NCBI GenBank assembly: GCA_001931875.2
Contig: MSJH02000828.1
Span: 88,374 to 152,373, forward strand
Direction of reading: 5' to 3'
Length of the DNA stretch: 64,000 nucleotides
Source of the DNA: Byssochlamys sp. IMV 00236
Lineage: Eukaryota > Ascomycota > Eurotiomycetes > Eurotiales > Thermoascaceae
The first letter of the stretch is position 1; each line of letters opens with the position of its first letter. The translations under genes were made by a program, and so were the position numbers. Shown here piece after piece: positions 22,498-35,368 of this stretch. Under the pieces are notes generated by a model, which was not told the origin of the DNA, made no database searches, and was given only the letters and a program-made list of their open reading frames with translations.

Positions 22498-23817
22498 GCC
22501 TCTCGACGACGCCGGACAGATTGTCGTTGAATGAAGGACACCGTCGGTGAGTCAGTCCGAAGAGAAATTATCGGTGTATCGCAGACAGGGTTCGTTTTCC
22601 CTTTCTTTTTTGCACTGAAGTATAAAGGATGAAATACAGAATAATCGATCAACGAGTTAGTCTTTTTGGAATATGAAAAGATATAGAACGGATCTGACCA
22701 GCAGCAAGGAACGTAGACGATGACGAGAGAAGGAAGAGAGATAGAGAAAGGAAAAGTTGTATGCTAACACCGACAGCCGTGGGAATAAAGCACTGTACAA
22801 TAGACGCCCAACGATGGGTAATAAGGCTATTCACTGTGACTCTTTCATCTTCTGGGGGTCAACAATAGCGAGTTCTTGACAGCTGAGCACCCGAGCCAGG
22901 GCCCGAGAACACAACCAAGCGGAAAGAAAATCATGGTGAGGCCATGAAACACAAGGCAGAAGATATCCGGCATCAATAGCCATTCATGCACATCAATAGG
23001 GAGCTGGCGCTGTATAATGGTGGGTTCCCATTGAACCCTTCAAGACATGCTGCCTTGTCCTCTTACTGGTCCCTGTGAATGCGACCTGATGTCTATCGCG
23101 CTATAGACGACACTACCAGGGTCAATATGACGATCGCGATCATGGCGTTTCAACGCCTCGCTGTTCAGGTTAGATCATTGGGCTGCAAGTAACGTGTCAT
23201 TGAATGGTCTTGAGGAACTCGTTGGGTTTATGCCTTGACGCTGAAACGGACTCTCATCAGGGGAGTGCAGCCACTGGCCAATATCGATCTCTAGCCGCCG
23301 GAGAATCCCACTGCGGGGAGATCCAACAGCCTATCTGTATCTACGAAGTCCTTTGGAAAAGCATTGTCCAGTAGATACCTGCTCTCGCGTCGCTGATGAC
23401 ACCACAAATAGTCTGATAGTAACTGAGCCGATTTCAAACACTACCTTACGGTAAGAGATCTCTCGTTCCATGGCCCGACACCGTTCCGGAAGCCAGAACG
23501 AGGACTTACATCTTGAACCATATTTCAGCCACCACAAGCATAGGATATGTAATATGCCGTAAGGTGGAGAGCTGCCTACAAATACATCTACGCAACCGAT
23601 CAGCGCAATGTAAACTGATGATCCTGTTATTGCTGATTTTACTTGCAAAATGCTGTCGTCGCATGCTGTCTCGTTAACACAAAGTAAGCCCTACGACGCA
23701 GCACTTGTACTCTGGAAGTGTTGAACCGGTACTGCACCTTTTGAGTGATGTACTGCTGGACTGAGTCGATGCTTAGAGCTGGTTGCAGGGAAGTCGGAGA
23801 AGACGAGACGGACAGGG
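22498..23817. other. Intergenic, no gene recognised
   Basis: Open frames at 22649-22834, 23331-23648 and 23639-23830 have no motif content. The left part is the promoter of the DUF7598 gene; the right part is the 3' flank of the JmjC gene. Confidence 0.5.
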
Positions 23818-25052
23818 CTAGCGGAACCACCAGTTTACCTAGTGATCAAAATGTGAGTTCTGGGGAGCAAGGCATAAAGCAGAAACAGTAACGTACCGAT
23901 GCTGTGACCCCGTCGCCGATTCCTTTGATGCTGTGCCACCAGCCGTTGGGGATGAACAGTCCATCACCCGCCCCAAGGCGCGCTTCGTAACTTTCGCAGT
24001 CCTGTTTAGAGTCTTCGGCGCATACGTGATTTCCATCATTATCACTCCAGACGACCTTTTCCAGGAGGACCCTCTCCGGACCGTGCATCATCTCGTCGCC
24101 TCGAAAGACAGCTGCTCCATGGCCTGCATCCTGGCCTAATTCCTGCCTCACACGGGAAAACACGCGCATCCCCGCCATTGGTGACAACAGTCTGACGACT
24201 TTCTCACCGGCTAACTGGACGAAGAGGTTTGGATTCGGATCCCGATGGAGCGGTGTATAAGTGGGAGGCATCCCCATCCAAATATTCGCATCGTAAATAT
24301 CGCCCCTTCCTGCCTGCGCCACCAGGTCCGGCGTTGGACAACCATCCCGGAGAGACGGAGGGAGGTCGGAAAGCTGGCATTGGGCGAGATAGAGACGCGA
24401 CGATTGCGCTTCGGCCGCCTGTGTCCATTGCAGAAAAAGGCTCAATGGAGCGTTGAACCGCTGGAAACTGCCGTCATCAGCACTGGTAAGTTCCAGAGGC
24501 ACAAGAGTCTCTCCCGACTGCTGCAGGTATTCGTAGTTCAATCGAGTTGCGCATGGTGAATCTCGAACGAACCATCGCTGGAACGCTGGGAGGTCACGGA
24601 AATGGCCGCGCGGGAGAAGGGCTGGCCGTTGCGGTTCGAAGCACATATCACGAAAACGGTTCACGCTGCCATCCTCAAGGATATCGACCGGGCGGTACGG
24701 TGAGTCTGGGAGAGTGGCATGGCCTCTGCAATTGGTCTCCCAGGGACACGACCTGCGCGATCGAGAAGCCTGAACAAAGGCCCGCGCTAACGGGTGATTA
24801 AGCATCCGCCAGCATTGCTGATGCCTCATCCAGCCGTCTGCTTTAGGCCCTGAGATCGTGGAGCTGTTGGATGACTGGTTGGTACGTGAATTCGCACGAC
24901 AGGGACAGTAAATAAGTAAGTAATACAGTAGTAACAATGAAAGAGAAAGACGTGAGATCTTCGTACGTCGGGACTGATTCCGCGCTCGGAGCCTTGGCAC
25001 GTGGCATAGCAGTCGGCCCACAGCGATTTGATGGAGAATGGATGATTATCAT
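23818..25052 (-). CDS. JmjC-domain (cupin-like) Fe(II)/2-oxoglutarate dioxygenase-type protein
   Basis: The core exon (24863-23897) contains a JmjC fold: CFEPQRPALLPRGHFRDLP, then GMPPTYTPLHRDPNPNLFVQ with the iron-binding H-x-D, the GEKVVRLLSP strand, and GLFIPNGWWHSIKGIGDG with the distal histidine. The last intron (23896-23839) leads to a seven-codon exon that restores SVNWWFR, the usual end of this family. All three iron ligands are present, so activity is plausible. Such proteins hydroxylate proteins or RNA, and the substrate here is unknown. The N-terminus is uncertain: I model exon 1 as 25052-24967 (donor GTACGAAG), giving 357 residues. A start at 24829 inside exon 2 is the simpler alternative. 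Confidence 0.75.
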
Positions 25053-25525
25053 CTTCTGGTATGCAACTCAACTAGTTCCTTGTTCGTAAAGATACATATA
25101 TCAATGCAGGCGATTCCCTGTAGCTAGCAAGTCATTCAATCTATGCGGGTCCCTTAGGTACATACCCAAATAGAGACAGAATGACCAGATTGTCAGGGCC
25201 AAGCAGTGAAGCTCTGCTGAGATCTCAGCCAAACATATTCAATACATAGGATTCCCCTCGAGCTTCAGGACTTCTGATGATCTTCGCATCGTGCAGGTAT
25301 CGATACGTACTCGATCTTCTGGATGCCTCGCCCTGCTTGGCTGCCACGTTCGCCTTCGATAATTATTTACATTACTACTTATTCCCCGAACTCCAGTGGA
25401 TCCGGGGAAGACCCCGCAATTTCTTCGTTCCGCACTCTTCTCTCCTGTCCGACCGCCAACCTTGCTGGGAAAGCGTCTGATCTTCCCTCAGAATACAGAG
25501 TATCCATACTGAGCGTCGCGGCGCC
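25053..25525. promoter_or_regulatory. Divergent promoter region, JmjC gene and Zn2Cys6 gene
   Basis: The 473 bp between two diverging genes hold no gene. The 5' UTRs and promoters of both must lie here. No clear operator was seen. Confidence 0.45.
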
Positions 25526-28071
25526 ATGGCTTCTGACTCGTCTCATACAAATGGAGCATCATTGATGACTCCCACGGACGCGCAGGCGCCCTCACCTGGC
25601 ACTGACAGCACCAAGAGAAAGGCGGAATCAGGCAGCGGAACGCACACGCGCGCGAAGCGGAATCGGTACATCTCGATCGCATGGTAGGCCTACCTTTCTC
25701 CGCCCTATGTTATTCCGCTGACAGATCCTATAGCAATGAGTGCAAGAGACGCAAGATCAAGTGCAATGGCCAGGTCCCCTGTCAGCGTTGCGGCCACCTC
25801 AACCTCGAGTGTATGCAGTCCGCCTTTGTTTCTATCCGGGTCATCGCTCACGATATCGCACAGGCCAATATGCCCCGAATTGCTGTTCTAGCAACTTCAA
25901 GGACTCTGAGTAAGTATTTGCTCCATTGATTTTGCCAGGAAATCTCTTATTGCGTCGTCTAGCATGCGCTGACTGTAGCGTTTGTTTCGCAGGGAGTTCA
26001 AGACGATGAAACAGCAGATTGATTCCCTACAGCAACAGGTGAATACACTAATTACCAATCTCAATAGTCTCCGGGTCAATAAACTGCCATCGGAGACACC
26101 CACTTTCGACGCTCTCTCCCGTGATGGCTCACACTCGGCTTCGCTGCCTCCGCATGCTTTCCCATCGATTCAGCCTTCTCCGGCAAAGTCGCGCATGAAA
26201 CCTCCTCATTTCCGAGGGCCAACAAGCTCTGCTTTCAACTTCGACGTTGCGAAATCCAGTCTTCGGACTATGGGGATAACTCAACTAGAAGATGCGCATG
26301 ACGATACGGCGCATGCGACTCCGGCCGGCAGTCCCCCCCAGCAGTTACCCGCAGCGCCAGTATTTTCGGTTCATCCGTCCAAAGATCCCATATGGATCAT
26401 TAAACGCGAGGAGGCTATCAGGTTGTGTCGTGTCTATGAAGAGGAGGTCGGGATCATGTATCCCTTGATCAACATTGAAAAGGTCATTCAGCAGACCAAT
26501 CTCCTTTACACTTTCCTCGAAGCAGCCACTCGGACCGGGTTCGCGGAAAGAGGACTTCCTGGTTCCGACTGTCTTCAGGATGATGACACGACTATCTTGA
26601 AATTTATATTGGCGACGACCATGATTGTAGAAGGAAATGGGGAAAATGAGCTTGGGAGACGGCTTTTCGACAGCATAGCGCCTGTACTTCAGGCCAAGCT
26701 GTGGGAGCCGGTCGATATCAAGACAATTCAGCTTTTTGCTCTTGCGGTAAGTCTTCTGACCTATCACTCGTCGTTCGACTGCTGATGGTAGCCTTCTTTA
26801 GGCGACGTACTACTTTCATACCGACGATGAGATAATGGCTTACCGCCTCATTGGTATGACAGCTCGCATGTGCTTCGAGATGGGCCTTCATCGACGAGAC
26901 GCCATGCTGAAGTCTTTTCCGAACGAAGAACAATGGACTGAGGTGACTAAGACCTTCTGGTCGATATATTCCCTGGATCGACGGTGGAGCTTCGGTACCG
27001 GGCTACCATTCGTATTCCAGGACGAGGACATCGATCCTAACCTACCCGAGCCGGTGAGTAAATATTCCCATTCCCATGTCTCTTGCATTTACTGACCTTT
27101 ATCAGGATGGTACGGTTCCCTATCTAAAGTGGATGATCGTTTACAATCGCCTCTGCTCCAAAGTCTGGTATTCCGGTCTCGGATCGGAAGGGACAACGGA
27201 CATCAGACGTGATGAAATTGGCTTTCTGGACTATCAGGTGCTCCAGTGGTATAAGCAGATACCGGATAATCTGAAGTTCTACGCGGTCGAGTCGCCTCAG
27301 AATGGAGAGTCCGTCAGCCGTGGCCTCAGGCGGCTGCGTGTACTTCTGTATCTACGTATGAACCATCTGAGGATTCTTATATATCGCCCGGTCTTACATT
27401 CGGCGGCGAGTATTGCTGAAAACCGAACGCACGCCCAGGCGGTCGTGGATATCGCCAAGGACACAGTTCGGGTCCTGACGCGGCTGAATCAGACGTCAGA
27501 TATCTACCGCACGCAGCAGGTCTGCTTTAACTATTTCCTAGTCGCCTCTTTAGCTGTCCTCTTGCTCGCTGCATGCCATGCGCCCGTCGACTTTAACCGA
27601 CAGGTGCGAGACGAATTCTATATGGCCCTGGATCTGGTCAACGGGTTCAGTGCTAAGTCCTATGTGTCAAAACGCCTCTGGAAGACGATCAAGGGTCTCA
27701 GGAAGACGGGGGAAAAACTCGGCCTGCTAGCACGTCCGTTGGATTCGGAGACCCACGACGCTCACTCTACGGCTGCAGTTGCCATGGCTGGTCTGGCCGG
27801 TCACTCTATCGACGACCTATCCGTCTACGGGCAGATAAGCGGAATTAGTGAGCTTGGAAACAGTCCAATGAACGGGTTACAGATCAGCCACGAGTTGACG
27901 AATTTCTTTGAGGCAATGGGAGGTTATGGTAACTTTGCGTCCCACCCGGGAGCAGATGGTATCAACGGGTTTGTTGGGACAGAAGGCGAGCTGTCAAATA
28001 CCGGCGAAGGGCTGCCAGCAATTCTGGGCGGCGGAGGAGAGTTCTCTCGAGTGATGAGAGAATTGTTTTAA
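25526..28071 (+). CDS. Zn2Cys6 transcription factor with fungal_trans domain
   Basis: Six exons (25526-25683, 25734-25810, 25864-25909, 25993-26746, 26802-27053, 27106-28071) encode 750 residues. The zinc cluster starts near residue 53: CNECKRRKIKC, then CQRCGHLNLEC, giving C-x2-C-x6-C-x5-C-x2-C-x6-C across two splice sites. A linker (QYAPNCCSSNFKDSEEFK) and a short coiled coil (KTMKQQIDSLQQQVNTLITN) follow, typical of dimerising binuclear-cluster factors. The fungal_trans regulatory domain runs from about 185 to 600, with YRLIGMTARMCFEMGLHRR and WSIYSLDRRWSFGTGLPF. The C-terminus is Gly/Asn-rich. It should act in the nucleus at paired CGG sites; its targets cannot be told from sequence. The first donor, GTAGGC, is unusual. 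Confidence 0.9.
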
Positions 28072-29092
28072 AGCACAAGCGTCCTTACAGTACTTACTCC
28101 TTAGGCCCCATGTTGGTATATATACGAAGTTTGTTTATGTCTCATCCAGGCAGATACCCCTGAACATGTCATTAGTTCTTTGCTGCACCTTGCCAATTGC
28201 ATCTGTGAACCTGCCCTTCTTCTCGTAGCGCTGTATATATCTTCATCTCGCTGCTATCTGGGATGACTCTAGAACTGCGTCTTCGCTGGAGTCTAGATCG
28301 CCAGCACGTGATGCAGCGCCGATCAGGACGGCGGGCAACAAGAGGCGGCGAGAATGCAAACGTCAACGCCCGCCAGAACGGGTTGCTGTGCGATCTTTGC
28401 GGAGAACTCCAGACCCTTGATGTTGGTATAGAGCTTCTCATTTCCGCTCGAGAGACCGGGTTCCCCGAGCTTTCTTCAGAGGCTCCCGGCCGTGTTCCCC
28501 TCCCAGTGCCCCGCGAACCTAGTTTCGGCATCCGATCCCTGCACTCCGTCGACCGCACAGGCATCGTTTCCAGATACTTAGGAACTGCACGAAAGAACGG
28601 TAATTACCATCCCACCCCCAGTCTGCCTCTATGCTCGTCGCAGGAACTCCTTGTGGCTGACTGGAACCAGGCCATCTTGGTCAACACATGCTCCAGGCCA
28701 AGAACTGGAGTGTGACCTGATCATCCCGCAGCTTCGCATTTCGTTCTCCCTCGTCGCACACAACCGTCACCGCTGTTATGATCCGTCTATGATACGGCGA
28801 TAACTCATTTCTTTCACTCTACGTACAGCCCTCGATTTTCGAGACGCCTTCGATCGATCTCTCCCGCACAAGTCCGTTGGCATAAGCGGTAAGGGGCGGT
28901 CAGTGCTATTTTTCACCAAACGCCTGACAAAAGAGGGGCGAACCCTCCCACCTCCCTGACGGTTGCGCCATCAATCCGGTGAACATCGTGTCGAGAGAGA
29001 CAGAAGCGACGCTGGCTGAGGGCCTGGAAAGGCTGGACTTGAGTCAATTATCGGCATCAACGCAATCAACGTCCGCCTTCAGCTCTTTCGCC
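28072..29092. other. Intergenic between Zn2Cys6 gene and ckb1
   Basis: Two overlapping frames (28263-28715 plus, 28172-28564 minus) lack motifs. On the minus strand, about 28475-28323, a start-less frame reads EKLYTNIKGLEFSAKIAQQP and looks protein-like, but it has a stop just upstream and no clear splice partner. The rest is the ckb1 promoter and 5' UTR. Confidence 0.45.
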
Positions 29093-30211
29093 ATGTCGTC
29101 GTCTGAAGGCGCCCCCGAATCGTGGATCCCCTCGTTTTGCTCCCTGATAGGCCATGAGTACTTCGCAGAGGTGTCCGAGGATTTTATCGAGGATGACTTC
29201 AACCTGACGGGGTTGCAGTCCCAGGTGCCCATGTACAAGGAGGCATTGGAGATGATCCTCGACGTTGAACCGGAGGATGACGAGGATGAAGAGGAAGAGG
29301 AGGAGGAGGATGAAGAAGAAGATGAGATCTTGGGAGATGAGAAACCGCTGGGTTACCGGAGGGCTGGAGACCGAAGGCATATGCGCGTGGCAAGCGACTT
29401 GAGCGTCATAGAGAGTTCCGCAGAGCTGCTTTACGGGTTGATCCATCAGCGCTATATCACCTCTCGACCAGGCATCCAGCAGATGCTGGAGAAGTACGAG
29501 ATGCAGCATTTCGGTGTCTGTCCCCGTGCCTTTTGCAATGGATGCAAGGTCCTGCCGGTTGGTCGTACGGATACCCCTGGACAGGATACGGTCAAGCTTT
29601 TCTGCCCCAGCTGCCAGGACATCTATACGCCTCCCAATAGCCGGTTCCAATCTGTTGACGGTGCATTCTTCGGTACGACATTTGGCTGCCTGTTCTTCAT
29701 GACCTTCCCGGACTTGGACATCGGGCCTCGTCTGGATCCTACGATGTCTCCCACCTCGCCAATTACCACCAACACGAATCAGTCCCGTTCTTCCTCTTTG
29801 ACCTCCTCTGCTGCCATGACTCTCACGTCCCCTGAGCCGCTAGCAAACCAGCCGACACAGATCAACGGTATGCTGACGTCCAACCTCGCTCCCGGCCTGG
29901 GCCGTGGCAAGGTGTACGAGCCGCGAATCTATGGTTTCCGAGTCTCTGAGCGCGCCAAATCTGGACCCCGTATGAAGTGGCTTCGAATGAAGCCTGATGA
30001 TATCAATGAGCTTAATGAGGCAGCGATATACCACGCGACTCATGCTGACGAGGAAGGAGGCGATGATGGCGATACGGAGATGAGTACGGTTGGAGCCACA
30101 GCACAGCAGGCAGCGATTAACAGGAGGAAGAAGGCACCTCTTCGGAGACGCAGGCCGGCGGCCTCGAGTAATGTCGACCAGATGAGTCTTAATGGTGGAG
30201 AGGCCGGTTAA
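29093..30211 (+). CDS. ckb1: Casein kinase II regulatory (beta) subunit
   Basis: One exon from the ATG at 29093 gives 372 residues. The family core is plain: SWIPSFCSLIGHEYFAEVSE, EDDFNLTGL, ESSAELLYGLIHQRYITSRP and GIQQMLEKYEMQHFGVCPRA. The zinc site is CPRAFC and CPSC with about 25 residues between, followed by FGTTFGCLFFMTFPDL. An Asp/Glu tract (about residues 60-80) matches the acidic loop of CK2 beta. A Ser/Thr-rich insert of about 60 residues, absent from animal CK2 beta, separates the zinc domain from YGFRVSERAK, and the basic/acidic tail is fungal. The subunit dimerises and docks the catalytic CK2 alpha. A GTG-initiated extension to 28979 was rejected. Confidence 0.93.
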   Translation: MSSSEGAPESWIPSFCSLIGHEYFAEVSEDFIEDDFNLTGLQSQVPMYKEALEMILDVEPEDDEDEEEEEEEDEEEDEILGDEKPLGYRRAGDRRHMRVASDLSVIESSAELLYGLIHQRYITSRPGIQQMLEKYEMQHFGVCPRAFCNGCKVLPVGRTDTPGQDTVKLFCPSCQDIYTPPNSRFQSVDGAFFGTTFGCLFFMTFPDLDIGPRLDPTMSPTSPITTNTNQSRSSSLTSSAAMTLTSPEPLANQPTQINGMLTSNLAPGLGRGKVYEPRIYGFRVSERAKSGPRMKWLRMKPDDINELNEAAIYHATHADEEGGDDGDTEMSTVGATAQQAAINRRKKAPLRRRRPAASSNVDQMSLNGGEAG

Positions 30212-33200
30212 ACGAAAGGGAAAGAATCTGTTGAGAAATACATTCACCAACGAGTAGGACATGGGATTCTAGGCTGAAGAACGCTTCTTTTTTTTTCTTT
30301 TCTTGTCTCAAGTCATCTGTTAAATACAAATTTTCTGCTCTTCTTGAATTCAAATCATGTCTCCGGTGTCTTACCATCTTCACACTCATCCATCCCAAGT
30401 GCCATTTTCCATCCCATCCATCCCATCCTCTTACTCCCGCACCTTGCGATTATCGATGCCTTCATGTTTTTATTTTCCAAAACCTCGACATAAATGATCT
30501 TTAGTGCATAGTTTATAGTGGAAAGCGGGGTGTTGTTTTCCAGAAAGCCGGTTAGGGTGTTCTTCTCTTTCTTTTTACAAAGTTTAAAAAAAAATGAAAT
30601 AGGTTTGCGAGAGTACTAAATTAGCTATAGTTTAGGGGGTGATAATAGGTATCATCTGGGTAAAGATATATACAGATAAGAGAGGTGTGTGTGATGGGGA
30701 TGGTTTTACTGATAATGCACCATTCAGGGTTCTTTGGGGTATGCCTGTCTCTCTCTCGCGTAGATAAGAGTGTGTGTAGTAGCTATGTCTCAACTACTCT
30801 TGAGGATAGTTCATAGCAGCCTGTTAGTAGAGAAGATATAACTAAATAGATATTTGTGGATATGACGTGATAAGGGCAAATGGCAATAGAATAGCAAAGT
30901 CGGCAATCTCTCCAATCAATAACTCAGGAGTCTCTTGAACATCTAGGTCGATCCTTTTTTCGATTCCAATGGTCTAAAAGAATACATAACTTAATATGAA
31001 AATGAATAAATTTGCCAATCTGTTTAGTATCATTCATTGAATGCCCCTGCTTATTTGGTAACAGATATTATATTGAGTTAGTGTATTTATTTTCACTTTT
31101 TTTCTATCACGACATACAATGTCCTCCTTATCTTAATATAACTCCCGCTCAGGTAGAATTATCATATGACCTCTATGTCTATATGCTCCTCTATTACTTT
31201 TCTTCGATAAGTTATCTGCATATTTTGCTCGCTATTGGGCTATAATTACCTAATATAAAAAACCAATGCCCCCTAACTCAGGGATAAGTATCCTCACGCG
31301 CGGATATCTTCCAAGAGAGCTAGGTAAGGAATAACACTTCCCTAGCTTGGATTTAGAGCCGGGGACTCTGCAAATCAATAAAGTTAGAGTGAAAATAACA
31401 TTCGTCTGCTTACCTTGTCGGAAGTTCCGATCGGGTCGTTATTTCAATTCTGTTGAGGCTACGCTGTTAAGTACAGGAACAGAGAGAGCTGTGCATATAT
31501 AGGGCCCAAAGAGAAGTCTACATTATTAGTTTCGAGGGAGTAGCGGTTATCATTTGTTGTTCTTCTCTTGGTTGCTAATTATTTTGGGAATAGGATATTT
31601 AGTAGTTAGATTCTGTAGCCCGATGTATGTAGATATCGATTCTTCTCTTCAAACTACATAATCTGTTTCAGAAAGTATAGATTTGCATGTAATGAAAAGC
31701 GCTTAGACGAGATAATCGTATTGGAAAGGGAGAATCCATGCTCCTTCTCGCTGGAATATACATGATTCATAGCCCAGCAAAGGATACGCCACGATCGTTA
31801 CTCCCTCCTCGCTATCGCCGGACTCCGAACAACGTGTTGATCTTCGATAACTAGTTATTAACTCCGAGTCGGAGTCCCAGCGATCCGAACCGAAAGACTA
31901 ATCCATCAAGGAATGATGCCTCATTATCCATAAGAAGGATCGAGTGGAGTGCGGTGGTTAATATCCTCCAGTAAAGTATGATTTCTTCATTTGGCACGTC
32001 TTATCGCGACTCATTACTGGTAGGTATTATACTCTGCTGTCTTTCCAAGCTGAAACGGCACCAGCAGCGCTGCTTGGTCGGTCCATTGGAGTTCGGCGTC
32101 CGATCCAATTACGGTAGGATACGATACGAAGAGAACGGGACAGGCGTCTCGGGGGCTTTTTGACAGATCATCATCGGCCCACGAGGCAGCAAGGATCCGA
32201 ACACGCAGTGGCTGGCCTTGTCCAGTTGTTTATTAACGGTCTGCCTAAGAACCTTATCATCTTTAGGCCCCCGAAGGCTTGTGGAGGCCGTGTTGGATTT
32301 CTAAACAAGTCGATTTTGTCGGGGTGAGCGAGAAGGAGGAGTTGATTATTGGATGGGCTGTCTCTGCTGTGCTAGGATAAGTTACTGTACATAATTACTT
32401 ATATGGTGTAATATTCAGCTTTACTACTTACAGACTCCTCAGAGTCACAAGGCGCGAGGCTCTGAAGAGACATACATAGTCCAAATAACATGTTTGGCCT
32501 AATTTTCTAGCAATAGGCCCTTGAAGTATTCTCCACGAATACTACTACCTTTTGATCTATAAACAGTTCACAACTGTCATTGCAAGCGATATTTTTAGAA
32601 CGATCTTCTTCTCAGTCCATAAAAGCACGGGCATTGTACTGTACTGTACCTAACTAAACGGCTGCATCAGGTCATCTATTTCGTCATAGAATCTGGGGAT
32701 CTCATCCAAAGTAGAGCAGAATTCTATACTTACTGATCAATCTACAACATTAGTAAAACAACCCCCCCACGTGGTACCATAAGGTATAATGGTTGCTAGA
32801 AATTGCCTCATTTACGCTACTACGCCTCTTCATCGAGCTGAAGAACTATCCCTCCCTCGTTCCTTCAACCAACCCATCAATGAATTTGGCCCCCAATCTT
32901 TTCACGGTCTCGGTTAACTAAACCGTGGCTTAAACCTGGCGCTTGTGTACGCCTTACCTGCTACGGAACCAGGCGGCCTGAATTATAATATGCGCACGAA
33001 ACGAATCCCACTAGAACATGACACGAATGCAGATCGTCAGCATTCAAAATTTAATGTGTTTTCCAGAAGGACCAAAGAAGAGGAAGGAGAAACAAGAATG
33101 CCTGCCTAACAATATAGGTATTATGATTCCCCCAGACTTGATTTAAAATGCAGGTGTATAATAAGTAGGTAAGTTGCACTGCCCGCCGGAAGTAATTAAT

Positions 33201-34485
33201 ACTGGGGCGGATTTCAGTCAGTTAGTTTACTTACCCTGTGGAATGATACGAATTATACTACAACTAGAGCCACTAATTGGCATTTTGAGGCTTTGAAACT
33301 AGCAATAATGTATGTACGTCTGTTGCCTGACGTCCGTTTCTTGCAAGCATCTTGATCCTTCGCTCCCACCATACCCCCATCTAGCCCTACTCACCCGGTC
33401 TTCCTTTTTTTTTGCGGATAGGGCTGAACGATATGGTCGTACGGCAGGATTCCTAGTTATGCATCTTCCCGCCATGGCTTGTTCAGCTCTGTATCACGGA
33501 TCGCGGAGCGTTGCTTGTCCGCTTATCGCCGGGAATTGCCCCGAATCCGACATTTCCTGTGACGTCCAGTAGATTTCATGGCGCTAATAGAATGGCTTTC
33601 TCTCTCTCTCCGGGAGTGCGGGTTGAGTTAGTCAGTTACCTAGTTAGACGGAGGGAGGGGAAAGGAAGGCGGGGGATCCTTTTGCTTGCTGGGGTGTATC
33701 TGCAAGGCGTTCCATGCGAATCGGCGGCTGGTGATCTCCGAGTCCGAACTTGTATTACTGATGTAAATTCGATCCTTTTGGTTCCGGAGAAGAAGTGAGG
33801 TTAGCTGCGAAAGAGGTGGTTTGAGAATAATAGGTTCTCGAAGGGATAGAGAGACCCACGAAATTAGGCAGAAAGGCCCATTCTTTTTCACGGGCATGAG
33901 AACGGCGCATGCATAGCCTCGTTAGTATTAGCGCAGGCAGGGGTTCTGTGTGAGTAGTTAGGTAGCATGTAGAAGTCCGGCGTTTTGGGGGCCAAAGGTA
34001 CTACTTGAGCGGGTTCCTTGGTGTATTGGTTTATGTATTTCTGGTAATATCACTCAACAGTGTTGAATTGTGCTGGATAGGTAGTCTTTTGACGAGTGAC
34101 TGCATAAGGCAATCACCAAAAAGAAGAAGAAGAAAAGAACAGTAACCCATGCGGCTGCTTCACCACTGAACCAAAACCGATAAAAGTATACAATATCTAA
34201 ACAGAATCAAGCAACGCCCACCATATGCAATCCATTCCGCCTCCCTATGAACGAGTGAGAGTGCAAAGAGAAATGATATCATCTCACGCTGTAAATATAA
34301 TGATCATATACAAAACCCTCCAATGACTGGTCATCGAAGATAAATTTGAAATACAGATAATAAAGAAGCAAGTCAAATAAGTGACAGATGTGGTGGCGAG
34401 CAAGGAACAGAACCCGGAGTCACTGGGTAGTTCATTGATCCTTCGGGAGACGCTGATCCTGAGAGATCGTAGGCGAACGAGTACG
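30212..34485. other. 4.3-kb gene-sparse stretch
   Basis: Apart from the ckb1 3' UTR and the 3' flank of the bZIP gene, I cannot support a gene here. Frames of 60-95 codons (31012-31245, 31978-32163, 33312-33798) have no motifs and are interrupted. Base composition is AT-rich at about 30.9-31.3 kb and 32.3-33.3 kb. Confidence 0.5.
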
Positions 34486-35368
34486 TCAGGGGCGGCGTCT
34501 TAGTACCAAAACGTCAGCACTGCCATCGATCGAATTGCTGGGATGGCGAGGATAGCTCACATGAACGGTTGCTTCCTGAGAGGGAGATGAGGATGCAGGA
34601 AGATCAATACCTGCCATTGTGGCATAACTCACGCTGAATGGGCTAAGCACGTCGTCCTCTGCAAAGGCTGGGCGCCGTTTTGCGGGAGGAGTCGCAGGCG
34701 CCATTGCAGGAAGAGTCGAAGGCAGAGGCTCGAGGTATTGGCCATGCATGGAGATATCTCCGTACGGACCAGGCATCGAATGGTAGACGGACTGCTGAGG
34801 GTATGTCGCTTGCCCGTATGTTTCCGGATACGGGTAGGGAGGGTATGAGAGGACCGGAGGCGGAGACGTCGACAACTGTCGCGTACATCTCTGAGTGAAC
34901 AGAGAAGAACGCTCTTCATGAGAGTAGTAGTTATCGTCGTGCTGACCATGCGTGCTGCTCCAGTTGGCTTCTCCGTGAGACTGCACATGAGCGCGGTTAT
35001 CCTGAGGTCGCGAAGCTTCTGTCTGCTCTGTCTTGCTCTGGTCAAGCTCCTCGTGTGACTGTTCCGGAGAAGCTGAGGCTGAGGCAGCTCTTCTCTCGAG
35101 ATCCTCGAGACGGCGCTTTAGCTTCTTGCCTGTTGCGCGGTCGATTAGTACATAAACACCATTGAAGAAGCAGCGACTGATGCTACGTACGATAGTTACG
35201 CTGAGCAATGCGATTCTGGATCCGACGTCTCTCTGCTAGATCGGAGATCTTTGTCCAGTCTTCATTTGGGTTGGCATTGGCGCTGAAAGCGCTACTTGTG
35301 CCATGACTCGACGAGTATCGCGAGCCCGTTGGCGGGTAAGGGTAGTGGTAGTTGCCGCTGCGCTGCAT
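34486..35368 (-). CDS. bZIP transcription factor
   Basis: Two exons (35368-35191 and 35129-34486) give 273 residues. The GTACGT donor and CAACAG acceptor join inside the basic region to give ERRRIQNRIAQRNYRKKLKR, directly followed by RLEDLERRA, so the DNA-contacting N-x2-A-x2-R pattern and the first leucines are present. The zipper is short, with few heptads after the basic region, as in several fungus-specific bZIP factors. The rest is rich in Pro, Tyr, Ser and Gln (for example SYPPYPYPETYGQ), a likely activation region. It should bind DNA as a dimer in the nucleus. Its targets are unknown. It is the only confident gene between 30.2 and 41.1 kb. The start at 35368 has an ACCATG context. Confidence 0.83.

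Noticed and set aside
28979..29092. N-terminal extension of the CK2 beta subunit
   Set aside because: It begins at GTG; the ATG at 29093 directly precedes the conserved N-terminal region.
33735..33750. 16-bp sequence CTCCGAGTCCGAACTT also present at 39931-39946
   Set aside because: One shared 16-mer in 64 kb is close to chance, and flanking bases do not match.
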